Assembly (NCBI GenBank): GCA_964405735.1
Contig: CAYOPD010000008.1
Coordinates: 6,261-70,260 of the forward strand
Length of the DNA stretch: 64,000 nucleotides
From: JADJLQ01 sp964405735
GTDB lineage: Bacteria > Bacteroidota > Bacteroidia > Chitinophagales > Saprospiraceae
Reading direction: 5' to 3'
Shown: in pieces, positions 8,693 through 17,487 of the stretch
Layout of the letters: every line of letters begins with the position of its first letter
How positions within the stretch are numbered: the first letter of the stretch is position 1
The notes under the pieces: model-generated
Told to the model about the DNA's origin: nothing
Seen by the model: only the letters and a program-made list of their open reading frames with translations
The model's database searches: none
Position numbers and translations under genes: made by a program

Positions 8693-10111
8693 TCATTCCT
8701 GTTTTTCTTCGATGGGAAGGTAAATGGCAAATTCCGTTCTGCCCGGATCTGAAATTACCCGTATTTCGCCATTATGGTGTTTGACCGCCCGGTTTACCAT
8801 ATCCAGGCCTATTCCTGTTCCTTCCCCTACTTTTTTTGTGGTGAAAAAAGGATCAAAGATCCGCGACCGGATTTCTTTTGGAATTCCAGGGCCATTGTCT
8901 ATGATGCTTACCCGGGCCCGGCGATCTTCAACAGCGGTTTCAATAGTGAGTTCACCGTTCTTATCCATGGCGTAAATGGCATTGTCGATGATATTGGTCC
9001 ACACCTGATTCAATTCGCTCACATAAGCGGGCACAGGAATCATGTGGTCGCTGAATTTTTTACGTACGGTGATGTTTTTTTCGCGGAGTTTGTAACCAAA
9101 AAGGGTGAGCGTGTTTTCAATATCCTGGTGGAGGTGGGTGGATTGAATATCGCCCATACGGTCCATATGAACATGACTTTTGATTGCCCCTACCAGGTTG
9201 GAAATGCGGCCAGAGGCATTACCCAGGTCTTTGATGATTTTTTGAGAACTCAAGAGGTTTTCGAGCCATTGAAGCGCATGGACCGCGGCTTCCTTTCCCA
9301 CCTTCCTGCAAAGGCCTTCGAGTTCTTCCGTAATATAGCCTGCCTCGGAAAAGGTTTCAGAAGCCTCCATGGGATTTGGGATATTCATACGGCTAAGCCA
9401 GCCGGTCAGGCCCTCTTCGATTTCCATCCGCTGGAGCAATGAAGGCTTGGGCGACATCGCCTGATCGTTTTCTTTTTTTTGGACCATCGCACCGATATCC
9501 CTGATTTGTTCAGGCAGAAGATGTCCGGCAAGCAGGGATTCGGTGAGCTGGTAATTCCGGTTTAAGCGCTTGGTTAGTTCACTGGCGATGCTATTGATCG
9601 CTGCGGCCGGATTGTTCAGTTCATGGGCTATGCCTGCGGCAAGTTTGCCCAGGGCACTTACTTTCTCTTGTTGCAATTGGGTGGTGGCGAAAGCCTTTGC
9701 CCTTTCGGTCATGTAGCCAATGAGCTTCTGGATGAAGTCTGGATTGAGGTCTTCGAGTTCGTGAAAATATTTTTTATGCAGGGCGATGGACCTGACCCTG
9801 CCCAAAGCATAGGAATTTCCGGGATAGGTTTTCATCCTGGAATAAGGGATCAGACCGCTCACTCCACCGGTGGTAGCATTGTTTTCAAAGGTAAAATAAT
9901 ACACCAGCCGGCCGTTTACATTCATATAAAAAGTAACCTTCCCCTCCAGCAAAAACCACATGTTTTCGGCCGCTTCCCCGTATTTCCCGATCAGGGCGCC
10001 GTCTTCAAGTTCCTGGTAAACGGAGCGGTCCAGGAGCCATTGCAGGTGTTCATCCGGCAATTCGCTCAGTGCGATGACTTTTCGAAGTTCTTCAAAAGGT
10101 ATTGGTTTCAC
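8693..10111 (-). CDS. Soluble sensor histidine kinase with N-terminal cyclic-nucleotide-binding-like domain
   Basis: 472 aa, no transmembrane helix. Residues ~8-125 form a cNMP-binding-type beta-roll (Crp-like effector domain), but the phosphate-binding cassette is not canonical: around TTGGVSGLIPYSRMK there is no GE...L...R.A signature, so cAMP binding is uncertain. The HisKA-type phospho-acceptor is H163 in GKLAAGIAHELNNP. ATP-binding boxes are clear: N (IIDNAIYAM), G1 (DNGPGIP), F (FDPFFTTK) and G2 (GEGTGIGLDM). The receiver-reductase fusion starts 20 bp downstream, so the two form an operon and almost certainly a two-component pair. The output is presumably redox enzymology, not transcription, since neither protein has a DNA-binding domain. 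Confidence 0.94.
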   Translation of the reverse strand: MKPIPFEELRKVIALSELPDEHLQWLLDRSVYQELEDGALIGKYGEAAENMWFLLEGKVTFYMNVNGRLVYYFTFENNATTGGVSGLIPYSRMKTYPGNSYALGRVRSIALHKKYFHELEDLNPDFIQKLIGYMTERAKAFATTQLQQEKVSALGKLAAGIAHELNNPAAAINSIASELTKRLNRNYQLTESLLAGHLLPEQIRDIGAMVQKKENDQAMSPKPSLLQRMEIEEGLTGWLSRMNIPNPMEASETFSEAGYITEELEGLCRKVGKEAAVHALQWLENLLSSQKIIKDLGNASGRISNLVGAIKSHVHMDRMGDIQSTHLHQDIENTLTLFGYKLREKNITVRKKFSDHMIPVPAYVSELNQVWTNIIDNAIYAMDKNGELTIETAVEDRRARVSIIDNGPGIPKEIRSRIFDPFFTTKKVGEGTGIGLDMVNRAVKHHNGEIRVISDPGRTEFAIYLPIEEKQE

Positions 10112-10317
10112 GAGAGACTAAATTAGCTATTCTTAAGAAGATGCGGATTATGACTGTGAAGGGATTAGGGTAATCCTGTGGGCGCAGGTCGGTTATGCAC
10201 CCGTGAAAGCCTTCCTGTAACTCCTCAAGTATAAAGGGACCGGATTAATACCCTAACAGGATTTTGTAACTTTAAAATTAATTGCAGGCCCCTTCTGTTC
10301 AACAACCTGTCCCGATT

Positions 10318-10761
10318 ATGAAATTAAAATCCTTTTTTATCTGCTGGATTCCAGCCTTTTTATTTGTTTTCGCGCTTAATGCAGTTTTCCATATATTCAT
10401 TGCGGCGGATTTTTTTGATCGGGAACTGGCTCACCTTTCTCCCCAGATAGCTAAAATGAAAGAAGGTAATCCCGCCTGGGTTGCCTTACTGGATTTTGTA
10501 CTCACCTTCAGCATGACCTATTTTATCCTGGTTCGTCAAACCGGGAAAGTAGCATGGAGAAATGCTGCGTTCGCAGGAGGCTTGATTAATTTGATATCTT
10601 CCGGGGCCTGGCATTTTGTCAATGCAGCCATGTTTTCCTGGTCCATGGTATTTTTAACTTCCGATATGGCCTGGCATATCGCCCTGGGAATGGCCGGGGG
10701 ATTGATCATTGCGGCCATTTATAACAGGACACTGGAGTCCGTCCGTTTGACCAATGCATAA
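10318..10761 (+). CDS. Four-helix membrane protein, remotely DUF2177-like
   Basis: 147 aa from the ATG at 10318 (MKLKSFFICWIPAF); a TTG 36 nt upstream would add a non-hydrophobic extension. Four hydrophobic segments are visible (about residues 3-28, 49-69, 77-98, 104-128). The pattern (a DFFDREL segment after helix 1, and a conserved-looking SDMAWHIALG in helix 4) resembles DUF2177 membrane proteins, but I hold this loosely. No function can be given. It is convergent with the FG-GAP gene. Confidence 0.75.
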   Translation: MKLKSFFICWIPAFLFVFALNAVFHIFIAADFFDRELAHLSPQIAKMKEGNPAWVALLDFVLTFSMTYFILVRQTGKVAWRNAAFAGGLINLISSGAWHFVNAAMFSWSMVFLTSDMAWHIALGMAGGLIIAAIYNRTLESVRLTNA

Positions 10762-10789
10762 AAACCGGTTTTGGGCTGGAAGGCAGCCC
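10761..10789. terminator. Candidate bidirectional terminator between convergent genes
   Basis: The 38-bp junction holds a perfect 12-bp palindrome AAAACCGGTTTT (10761-10772) followed by a GGGCTG / CAGCCC stem with loop GAAGG (10773-10789). The position suits termination from both sides, but a classical T-run directly after the stem is weak. Confidence 0.4.
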
Positions 10790-10799
10790 GTGAAAAGAT

Positions 10800-11981
10800 T
10801 TACTTTCCATTGGCTTCCTGTTCAAAATAAAAAACCCCGTTTTTATTGCCAATGACGATATCCGGAAGGCCATCTGCGTTTACGTCTTCCACTACAAACT
10901 GTATCCCCACGCCGGAATTGTTGTCAATCAAATGTTTGATCCATACTGGCCGGTTGTGTCCGTCTTTCAGCAATTCATACCAGACCAGAACGGCTGGTTC
11001 CAGGCCCCCGGGCCCCCTGCCCTGATGGGCAAAAAACCGTTTACCGGTAACCAGGTCAGGCAGGCCATCCCGGTTGATGTCTTCCAGGACCAGGCTATGG
11101 GTTTCGGAAATGCTGCTGTCGATGGCATGGGTGATGAAAAGGCTGTTTTTATCCTGATCAAGAATCTGCTCGTGCCACCAAAGTCCGTAATCGTGTGCCG
11201 AAGAAGAAACGACGTCAGCATCTCCGTCATGGTCAAAGTCAAAAGTGATCATTTGTGCACAGGGCTTGCCCAGGTTGGCTTCGTGAAATTTCCAGGGAGA
11301 GGCTTTTTTGTCTTTGGGGGCCTCCCACCAACCACCGATGATCATGACGTCGTTCAGGCCATCGCCATTGATATCCCCCCAGCCAAGTCCATGGGAGAAG
11401 AGGCCTACGCCTTTGGCCTTGGGTTCTGAAATGGCCGACCGGACCCAGGTCACGCGCCCGTCTTTTACAACCGCATGGAACCAGTTCATCTGGCCGGTTT
11501 TTTCATTGCCGAATACCAGGTCCTTCTTGCCATTGCCGTCAACATCCACCGCCATGGGAGATTCATTGGATGCGACGGAATCAATCAGATGCTTTTTCCA
11601 TAAAACCTCCGGATTTCCCGGGTTCTGGAACCAATATACTTCCCTGCCCGGGAAATCATGACAAATGAGATCCACCCATCCGTCTTCATCGACATCCAGG
11701 GCGAAATTGAGGAAGGAGTCGCTATATCCTTTGGTATAATCGAATTTTTTGTGTTTCCAGATATCGTGCACCTTCCAGTCAGGCGCTTCAAACCAGCGGG
11801 CTCCTGCGATAATATCCAGCCTGCCATCCTTGTTTACATCCGCTACCGTCGCTCCTTCGGTATAAAACTCGTCCCATAAATGAAATTTTTTGAAACGGAC
11901 GTCTTTACCGGCTGTCTGGGCGAACGAGACCACATAAAAAAGGGTCATCGACAAAATCCAACTGCCTGTTATCTTTTTCAT
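10800..11981 (-). CDS. Exported FG-GAP/VCBS repeat protein
   Basis: 393 aa from the ATG at 11981, which begins a clean signal peptide (MKKITGSWILSMTLFYVVSFAQ). The mature protein is built of FG-GAP/VCBS-type calcium-binding propeller repeats: ADVNKDGRLDIIAG, VDVDGNGKKDLVFG, GDINGDGLNDVMII, FDFDHDGDADVV, EDINRDGLPDLVTG, EDVNADGLPDIVIG. These Dx(D/N)xDG loops bind calcium and form a beta-propeller. No catalytic domain is seen. It lies 125 bp downstream of the PVC-type cytochrome gene in the same direction, and these two families often co-occur in sugar-oxidising gene sets; an accessory or binding role is inference. Confidence 0.9.
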   Translation of the reverse strand: MKKITGSWILSMTLFYVVSFAQTAGKDVRFKKFHLWDEFYTEGATVADVNKDGRLDIIAGARWFEAPDWKVHDIWKHKKFDYTKGYSDSFLNFALDVDEDGWVDLICHDFPGREVYWFQNPGNPEVLWKKHLIDSVASNESPMAVDVDGNGKKDLVFGNEKTGQMNWFHAVVKDGRVTWVRSAISEPKAKGVGLFSHGLGWGDINGDGLNDVMIIGGWWEAPKDKKASPWKFHEANLGKPCAQMITFDFDHDGDADVVSSSAHDYGLWWHEQILDQDKNSLFITHAIDSSISETHSLVLEDINRDGLPDLVTGKRFFAHQGRGPGGLEPAVLVWYELLKDGHNRPVWIKHLIDNNSGVGIQFVVEDVNADGLPDIVIGNKNGVFYFEQEANGK

Positions 11982-12105
11982 AATTAAGGTAAAGTTAGTT
12001 GGCAAGTTAGTTAATTGGCAAGTTAGTCAGAAATCCGAGCTCCCTCGAATTGAGGGCCAATTGTGACCGCACGTGCGAGCCCTTATTGACCGCCTCTCGC
12101 CAGCG

Positions 12106-15100
12106 CTACCAGGTCAGCACATAACTCAGCAACATATCAAATTCGTGTTGGGTCAGGGTGGTGCCGAAATGATCGGGCATGATGGTGTAGCGGGAGGGCT
12201 TTTGTTCGGCAATATCCTTGCGGGGTATGGAAAATTCCTTTCCGGTCAGATCGCCGAAAACAACTACGGCCCCCTGTTCCCCGCGATACAATCCGGTAAG
12301 GGTGCGTCCGTCCTTTAACCTGATCGTATAATTTCTGAAGGCTTCCGTGATATTGCGGTTGGGGTCCAGGATCTTTTCAGCAATGGCGTCCGCGCCACGT
12401 TTTCCAATGCCGTGCAACTGGGGTCCGATGCCGGATTCCGTCTGCCTCCGGTGGCAAATACCACAATTCACATTGAACAGCCTGGCGCCGGTATCCACCT
12501 GGGACTGGGAAGCTTTAAAGTTTTTGAATGCCGTCAATCGCTCCTCGATGAGACTTTGTCTTTCCTCGCTGATAGGTTCGATATTGGCCGTGAGCCCGGT
12601 ATAGGTTATTTGTTGTTTCGGGGAAATTTTGAAAAGCATTTTTTCTTCCACCCTTGGATCGATGAGGGTCCTGGCTTTAAAAGCTCCGTTCCGGACCTGA
12701 TTTAAAACAAGGTCTTTGCCTTCTGTAGAACCGGCAAGCGCCGTTGCGATCACCACCTCCAGGTCAGCGGGCGCGTTGGTTACCCCGAGCAATACTTTAT
12801 TGACGGCAGGTCCTGGCGATTCACCCAGGACTGCCGCAATGTTCTTTTTCAGGGCTATGGGTGTACTGTCGCTCATCAGCCATTTAGCGGCCAGGTCCAG
12901 GGCGCTTTGATCGGTCGATAATTTCATCAGCGTGGAGAGGGCGGCCGTTTTCAAATCATTGCCTGGGTTTTTGTCCACAAAAGAAACCAGCGCCGGTTGA
13001 AGGGAATGGACGTTATATTCACCAGCCAGTTGTATGGCAAACAGTTGATGCGGCGTCAGGGACCTTGAGGTGGAATCGGCCGGATATTTTTGAATCAAAC
13101 TTTCAGCAATCTCCGTGCCCCAGGCCATCATCAGGCCGGTTTTAGCATCTCCACCCCGCTGGGCAAGTCCTTCTTTGACCCCCCGGAATATCCGGGCGGC
13201 CAGATCGGAATCTGCTTGCTTGGCCCTTGCCTCGCGAATGGCATCATCCAGCTTTGCAGCGGGTAAAAAGCGCATGATCTGCTGATAGCCCAATTGAATC
13301 TTTTCTTTAGGCAAGTCATATTTTACCAGATGATTGGAGAGGAAAAGGGCCGCATCGGAAGAGTTTACATCCACCAGGGTACCTGCAATAAATCCCGCAT
13401 CCTGTTCATTCCAATCTTTTGATGCAATCATTTTCATTAAACCCTCTTTTCGTAATAAGTTACGTAGATTGAGACGGGCCGTATACCTGAGGTGGGTATC
13501 CTCGGTGGGAGCAGAGCGGAGGATGTGCAGGGCGCCTTCTACCGATGCCTGGTCAGGATAAGCCGAAAGCAATTCGGCAGCAGCACGCTGAACATGAGCG
13601 TCCGGATCTTTGAGTAAATTCATTACGGTGTTTTGTAAAGCGGCATCCCCCGGTTTCCACTCGCGCAAAACCCTGAGAGCGTGCAGTCGTATCAGGGGCG
13701 AGGTATGGGCCAATGATTTATTGAGCAGATTTTCGTTCATGCCCCCGAGACGATAGACCACCCAGAGTGTGTGGATGTATTTTAAGGGACTGGTCCCGGA
13801 TTCATCCAAAAGAGCCAGAGCCGGGGCAAGGGCCGTTTCGCCAATACGATCCGTCAATTGATCGGCTGCGGCCATGCGGGTGGTTATATTTTCCTCATCA
13901 AAGGCGGACAATAATTCAGTTGCTGAAGCCATAGTAAGGTCTTTGACATCGTGATGCTGTCCTTTGTAAGTAATTCTCCAGATCCTTCCCCTTTGTTTAT
14001 CCCGTTTTGGGTGGCCAAGGGGGACTTCGTAATGCCCGATGATGGCATTGTAAAAATCCGCTACATAAAGGGCGCCGTCGGGGCCGAGTTTGATGTTGAC
14101 GGGTCGGAACCAGGGGTCGGCGCTTTGGATAAGATCGGTTTCGGATTTGCCCACAGGGGAAGATCCTTTGTTTGCCCAGCTATAACGGTGCACCCTTGAA
14201 ATAAGGGCATCTCCGATAAAAAAATTACCCTGGAATTCCTCCGGGAACTGGGTATCGCCATAATAAGCAATGCCGCAAAGGGCAGTGGCTTCATTTTCCA
14301 GAGGTTTCATATCGGGCCCAAAGGCCATGATTTCGGGTTTGCTGAAATGGGGGTAATCCCCGCCGCGGATCAACTGATACAAAGGCGAACTATGGCTGTC
14401 TGTGGAATAGATATAGCCCCTTTCATCATAGGCCAGTCCGAAGGGATTTACCTGTCCGAAGGTCATTTGTTCGACCCGGCTGCCGTCCAGTCTGAAACGG
14501 AAAGTATTACCGGATTGCAGGCGGATGGAATCCCCGTCCTGTCCGGCAACAACAGAGAGGTTGGTAAACCCGTGGCAGGCATGCACCCAGCCATCGTAGC
14601 CGCGCATAAAATTGCTCACCATGCCATGGGTATCCTCGAATCCAAAGGGGCCGAGAAGAATCCGGAACTGATCTGGCCGGCCATCGCCATCCGCGTCGGT
14701 AAAACGATACAGGTTGGGTACGCTGAAGGCAAGATGTCCGTCGGTGAGGGGCAATAAGCCGATCGGAATGTTGAGGCTGTCCGATACCAGGGTAAATTTA
14801 TCTGCCCGGCCATCGTGGTCGGTGTCTTCCAAAATGGTCAGTTTGTCGGTGCTTTTTTTGCCTGGAGTTGAGGGGAAGGGATATTCAAAGGACTGGGTTA
14901 CCCACATTCGTCCTTTGGCGTCAAAAGCCATGTTGATGGGTTTGTCGATATTGGGTTCGGAGGCAAACAACTGGATCTCGAAGCCGGGGGGCAGTTTGAA
15001 GCCCAGGCGTTCTTCCTCAGGCGTCCGGGGATCGGTGCTTCGGATATTTTCGTGGAAGTGGTCTCCTGTATAAAGAAGGTCGTCTTGAGGGGCCTGCGTT

Positions 15101-15171
15101 TTGCAGGCGCAGATAAAAAGTGGAAGTCCGATTAACAGGGGCTTTAGCTTAATTCGGTTTTTTATTGCCAT
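12106..15171 (-). CDS. PVC-type lipoprotein: membrane-bound dehydrogenase propeller, HEAT repeats, C-terminal cytochrome c
   Basis: 1021 aa lipoprotein (lipobox ICAC, Cys at ~23). Residues ~50-400 form the propeller of the 'putative membrane-bound dehydrogenase' family (PQQ/glucose-sorbosone-like; e.g. VADFYNAIIGHYEVPLGHP). Residues ~410-820 are helical HEAT-type repeats. The C-terminal ~130 residues carry the family's heme domain with one CxxCH (NCGICHRR, near residue 900) and a distal Met candidate in YTIMPDHFG. The family is abundant in Planctomycetes/Verrucomicrobia and present in Bacteroidota, thought to oxidise sugars or sulfated sugars and pass electrons to the periplasmic chain; no member's substrate is assignable here. 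It follows the sugar-acid permease and a membrane protein in the same orientation. Confidence 0.93.
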   Translation of the reverse strand: MAIKNRIKLKPLLIGLPLFICACKTQAPQDDLLYTGDHFHENIRSTDPRTPEEERLGFKLPPGFEIQLFASEPNIDKPINMAFDAKGRMWVTQSFEYPFPSTPGKKSTDKLTILEDTDHDGRADKFTLVSDSLNIPIGLLPLTDGHLAFSVPNLYRFTDADGDGRPDQFRILLGPFGFEDTHGMVSNFMRGYDGWVHACHGFTNLSVVAGQDGDSIRLQSGNTFRFRLDGSRVEQMTFGQVNPFGLAYDERGYIYSTDSHSSPLYQLIRGGDYPHFSKPEIMAFGPDMKPLENEATALCGIAYYGDTQFPEEFQGNFFIGDALISRVHRYSWANKGSSPVGKSETDLIQSADPWFRPVNIKLGPDGALYVADFYNAIIGHYEVPLGHPKRDKQRGRIWRITYKGQHHDVKDLTMASATELLSAFDEENITTRMAAADQLTDRIGETALAPALALLDESGTSPLKYIHTLWVVYRLGGMNENLLNKSLAHTSPLIRLHALRVLREWKPGDAALQNTVMNLLKDPDAHVQRAAAELLSAYPDQASVEGALHILRSAPTEDTHLRYTARLNLRNLLRKEGLMKMIASKDWNEQDAGFIAGTLVDVNSSDAALFLSNHLVKYDLPKEKIQLGYQQIMRFLPAAKLDDAIREARAKQADSDLAARIFRGVKEGLAQRGGDAKTGLMMAWGTEIAESLIQKYPADSTSRSLTPHQLFAIQLAGEYNVHSLQPALVSFVDKNPGNDLKTAALSTLMKLSTDQSALDLAAKWLMSDSTPIALKKNIAAVLGESPGPAVNKVLLGVTNAPADLEVVIATALAGSTEGKDLVLNQVRNGAFKARTLIDPRVEEKMLFKISPKQQITYTGLTANIEPISEERQSLIEERLTAFKNFKASQSQVDTGARLFNVNCGICHRRQTESGIGPQLHGIGKRGADAIAEKILDPNRNITEAFRNYTIRLKDGRTLTGLYRGEQGAVVVFGDLTGKEFSIPRKDIAEQKPSRYTIMPDHFGTTLTQHEFDMLLSYVLTW

Positions 15172-15272
15172 GGATTATGAAGTCTTAAACTTCCGGATTC
15201 AATGGAAGTTTTTAGTGAATCTGATGGGGAATAAAAATAGAAAAATAAACCCAAGCCGCAGGGAAGAAGCGA

Positions 15273-16001
15273 TCAGTCCTTGAAAAAAACTTCGGCTTTA
15301 GTCAGCCATGAAAAACCAAAACTCTCCACAGCTATGGTTTCCATCCAGAAAGTCAGGTGGTGATCAGTATAATAGGGCTCCCGGATAATTCCAAGGGTTC
15401 CGGCCAGGACAATCAACAAGGCCAGGGCCATAAATAAGCCGCAAATTTTATAAACAATGTTTCGATGCATTTTGCCCCGGGTTCTTTTGCCGGCCGGCTT
15501 GTTGGATATGGTGAAAATAAAATAGGATAGGACAGCAAGGCTGGTCAGAAAAATGGCAGCGGAAAAATAATGGAAACCCTCCCGGAACGGACTCCCGGGC
15601 AAAAGCGTCACCGAGTAAGTTTTTTCCTGATCGCAGCAAACCGAAGAAAGATTATCTGTTGGAAAAAGCACCAGGCAGAGAGCAAAAATCCCGGCCAGGG
15701 CGGATAAATAAAAATCCACCGGAGCCTTGCCTTTATAGACCAGCAGGAAAATAGCCAGCAAGCTCACTGTAATGGTAAAAATGCTGTTGGCTCTGGTGTA
15801 ATAATAATGGCTTAACGATTCCAGTGGAACGGAATGTCCGGTATCAACATACAAGAACAGGTATAATAATACTGGTAATAAAACACCAAGAATCCCAATG
15901 AGTATTCTGAGGGTTCTTTGTTCGGTCAGGCCGATGCTGTTTTTTTCTGAGAAATCGAGGTCCAGATATTTTTCCGCCAGAGTGATTTTGGACTTTTCCA
16001 T
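15273..16001 (-). CDS. Multi-pass membrane protein of unknown function
   Basis: 242 aa from the ATG at 16001 (MEKSKITLAEKYLDL). A longer frame runs back to 16067 but would overlap the upstream permease gene by 47 bp, so the shorter start, 19 bp after the permease stop, is preferred. About six hydrophobic helices are visible; notable loops contain SHYYYTRAN and LFPTDNLSSVCCDQ. I do not recognise the family. Tight spacing to the GntP-family permease suggests an operon, so a role with sugar-acid uptake is possible but unproven. Confidence 0.85.
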   Translation of the reverse strand: MEKSKITLAEKYLDLDFSEKNSIGLTEQRTLRILIGILGVLLPVLLYLFLYVDTGHSVPLESLSHYYYTRANSIFTITVSLLAIFLLVYKGKAPVDFYLSALAGIFALCLVLFPTDNLSSVCCDQEKTYSVTLLPGSPFREGFHYFSAAIFLTSLAVLSYFIFTISNKPAGKRTRGKMHRNIVYKICGLFMALALLIVLAGTLGIIREPYYTDHHLTFWMETIAVESFGFSWLTKAEVFFKD

Positions 16002-16020
16002 AAATAAATAGGTAAAGAGA

Positions 16021-17487
16021 TTAACCTTTGTTCTTAACAACAACCCCCCAAAAAAGTGCCAGGCCAAGGCCGGGAATGGCTAGGTCAAGCCACAAACCTC
16101 CCGATCCCCAAAGCAGGTTGATCAACGCGATCAAAATACCCCCTACCCCCCAGCAAATGCCGGTAGGTACCGACCAGGCCATAATTTGTTGACGGGTATC
16201 GGTGACCCCAATCATCCGGTTGACCACCCAAAAAAGACTATCATTAAAATAACTGAACAGGAATCCGCCTATCGCAGCGGCCTGGGCTGCAAATAACATA
16301 TTCACTCCCGGTACCTGCTGAAGAACAGGTGCCGTGATCGAAGCCGAAGTGATCATGGCTACGGTAGCCGATCCCTGGATCAGCCTTATGGCAGAAGCCA
16401 CGAAAAAGGGGATCATTACCGCAGAAAAAGGAAGGCGTGAGATCTGTTCTGCGAGTTGGGTACCGGCTCCGCCTTCGCGGACTACAAAACCCAAAGCGCC
16501 GCCGGCGCCGGTAACCATCAGGATAATCCCGGCTGACCGAAGGCCTTCCTCCAACCTTGCCGCGGTCTGGTTGCGATCCAGATGAGGCACCAGGGTGTAA
16601 ACGGCCAGGAGGGTGCTGATACAAAGTGCAATGATGGGGGAACCGGCAAAATTGAATATCGACACGATCCAGAATATAAAAGTACCCGGAGTCGTAACCA
16701 GGGAAGGAAATAATGTAAAGACTGCTTTGATCAGGATAAGCAGTATAGGCAATACGATAGGAAGCAAAGAAATGGTCAGCCCCGGAAGAGGTCTTTCGTC
16801 CTGGTCATTAAGAGGTTTTTCATTTGACGTTTTGAGGATTTCTTCAGTGGGTCCATCTTCAATAAAGGCCGGGTATTTATTAGCCAGCCATTTTGCATAC
16901 AGTACAAAAGAAAGGGTGCAGGGCACTGCCAGCAACATACCCAATAACATCATCGCACCGACATCCACGCCGAACAATCCGGCTACGCCCAGCGGGCCGG
17001 GGGTGGGAGGCACCAGGGTATGAGTTGCGATTAGGCCTCCGGCCAGCGCTACTCCGAGGGACAGGACCGAGAGCCCGGCTTTTTTAGCAAGGGCCCTGGA
17101 GATGGGATAAAGGATTACAAAAGCGGAATCTGCAAATATGGGTATGCTCACCAGGTAGCCGGTGAAGGCAAGGGCCCATTCTTCCTTGCGACGACCCAGC
17201 CATTGGATAAAGGAATGGGCAATTTTTTCCGCGGCCCCTGATACTTCAAGGATACGGCCCATCATGACACCCAGCCCGATCACAATACCGATCGTGCCCA
17301 GGGTGGAACCAAATCCACGGGTAATGGCATCGAGAGTGGCGTTTACCGAAAGACCACTGGTGAGCCCGGCAATACAGGCAGCCCCGATCATGGCGATCAG
17401 GGCATGCACGCGCGTACGCAACACGAGGAAGATCAATACAAAAACCGCGACGACCAGGCCGATGATCGGAAAAGAAAAGGAGGTCAT
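16021..17487 (-). CDS. GntP-family gluconate/sugar-acid:H+ symporter
   Basis: 488 aa with about 12-14 hydrophobic helices. Family features: early IGLGVMMGRILEVSG, SIPIFADSAFVILYPI, and GGLIATHTLVPPTPGPLG (the conserved THxxVPPTPGP), plus a C-terminal FNDSLFW. GntP permeases import gluconate, glycerate or four-carbon sugar acids with protons. The start codon overlaps the stop of the DenD-like gene by one base (TGATG), so the two are translationally coupled. Together with the DUF1537 kinase this points to uptake of a tetronate (erythronate or threonate) more than gluconate. Confidence 0.94.
   Translation of the reverse strand: MTSFSFPIIGLVVAVFVLIFLVLRTRVHALIAMIGAACIAGLTSGLSVNATLDAITRGFGSTLGTIGIVIGLGVMMGRILEVSGAAEKIAHSFIQWLGRRKEEWALAFTGYLVSIPIFADSAFVILYPISRALAKKAGLSVLSLGVALAGGLIATHTLVPPTPGPLGVAGLFGVDVGAMMLLGMLLAVPCTLSFVLYAKWLANKYPAFIEDGPTEEILKTSNEKPLNDQDERPLPGLTISLLPIVLPILLILIKAVFTLFPSLVTTPGTFIFWIVSIFNFAGSPIIALCISTLLAVYTLVPHLDRNQTAARLEEGLRSAGIILMVTGAGGALGFVVREGGAGTQLAEQISRLPFSAVMIPFFVASAIRLIQGSATVAMITSASITAPVLQQVPGVNMLFAAQAAAIGGFLFSYFNDSLFWVVNRMIGVTDTRQQIMAWSVPTGICWGVGGILIALINLLWGSGGLWLDLAIPGLGLALFWGVVVKNKG

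Noticed and set aside
8693..10111. Confident cAMP-binding call for the kinase N-domain
   Set aside because: The canonical phosphate-binding cassette residues are not visible.
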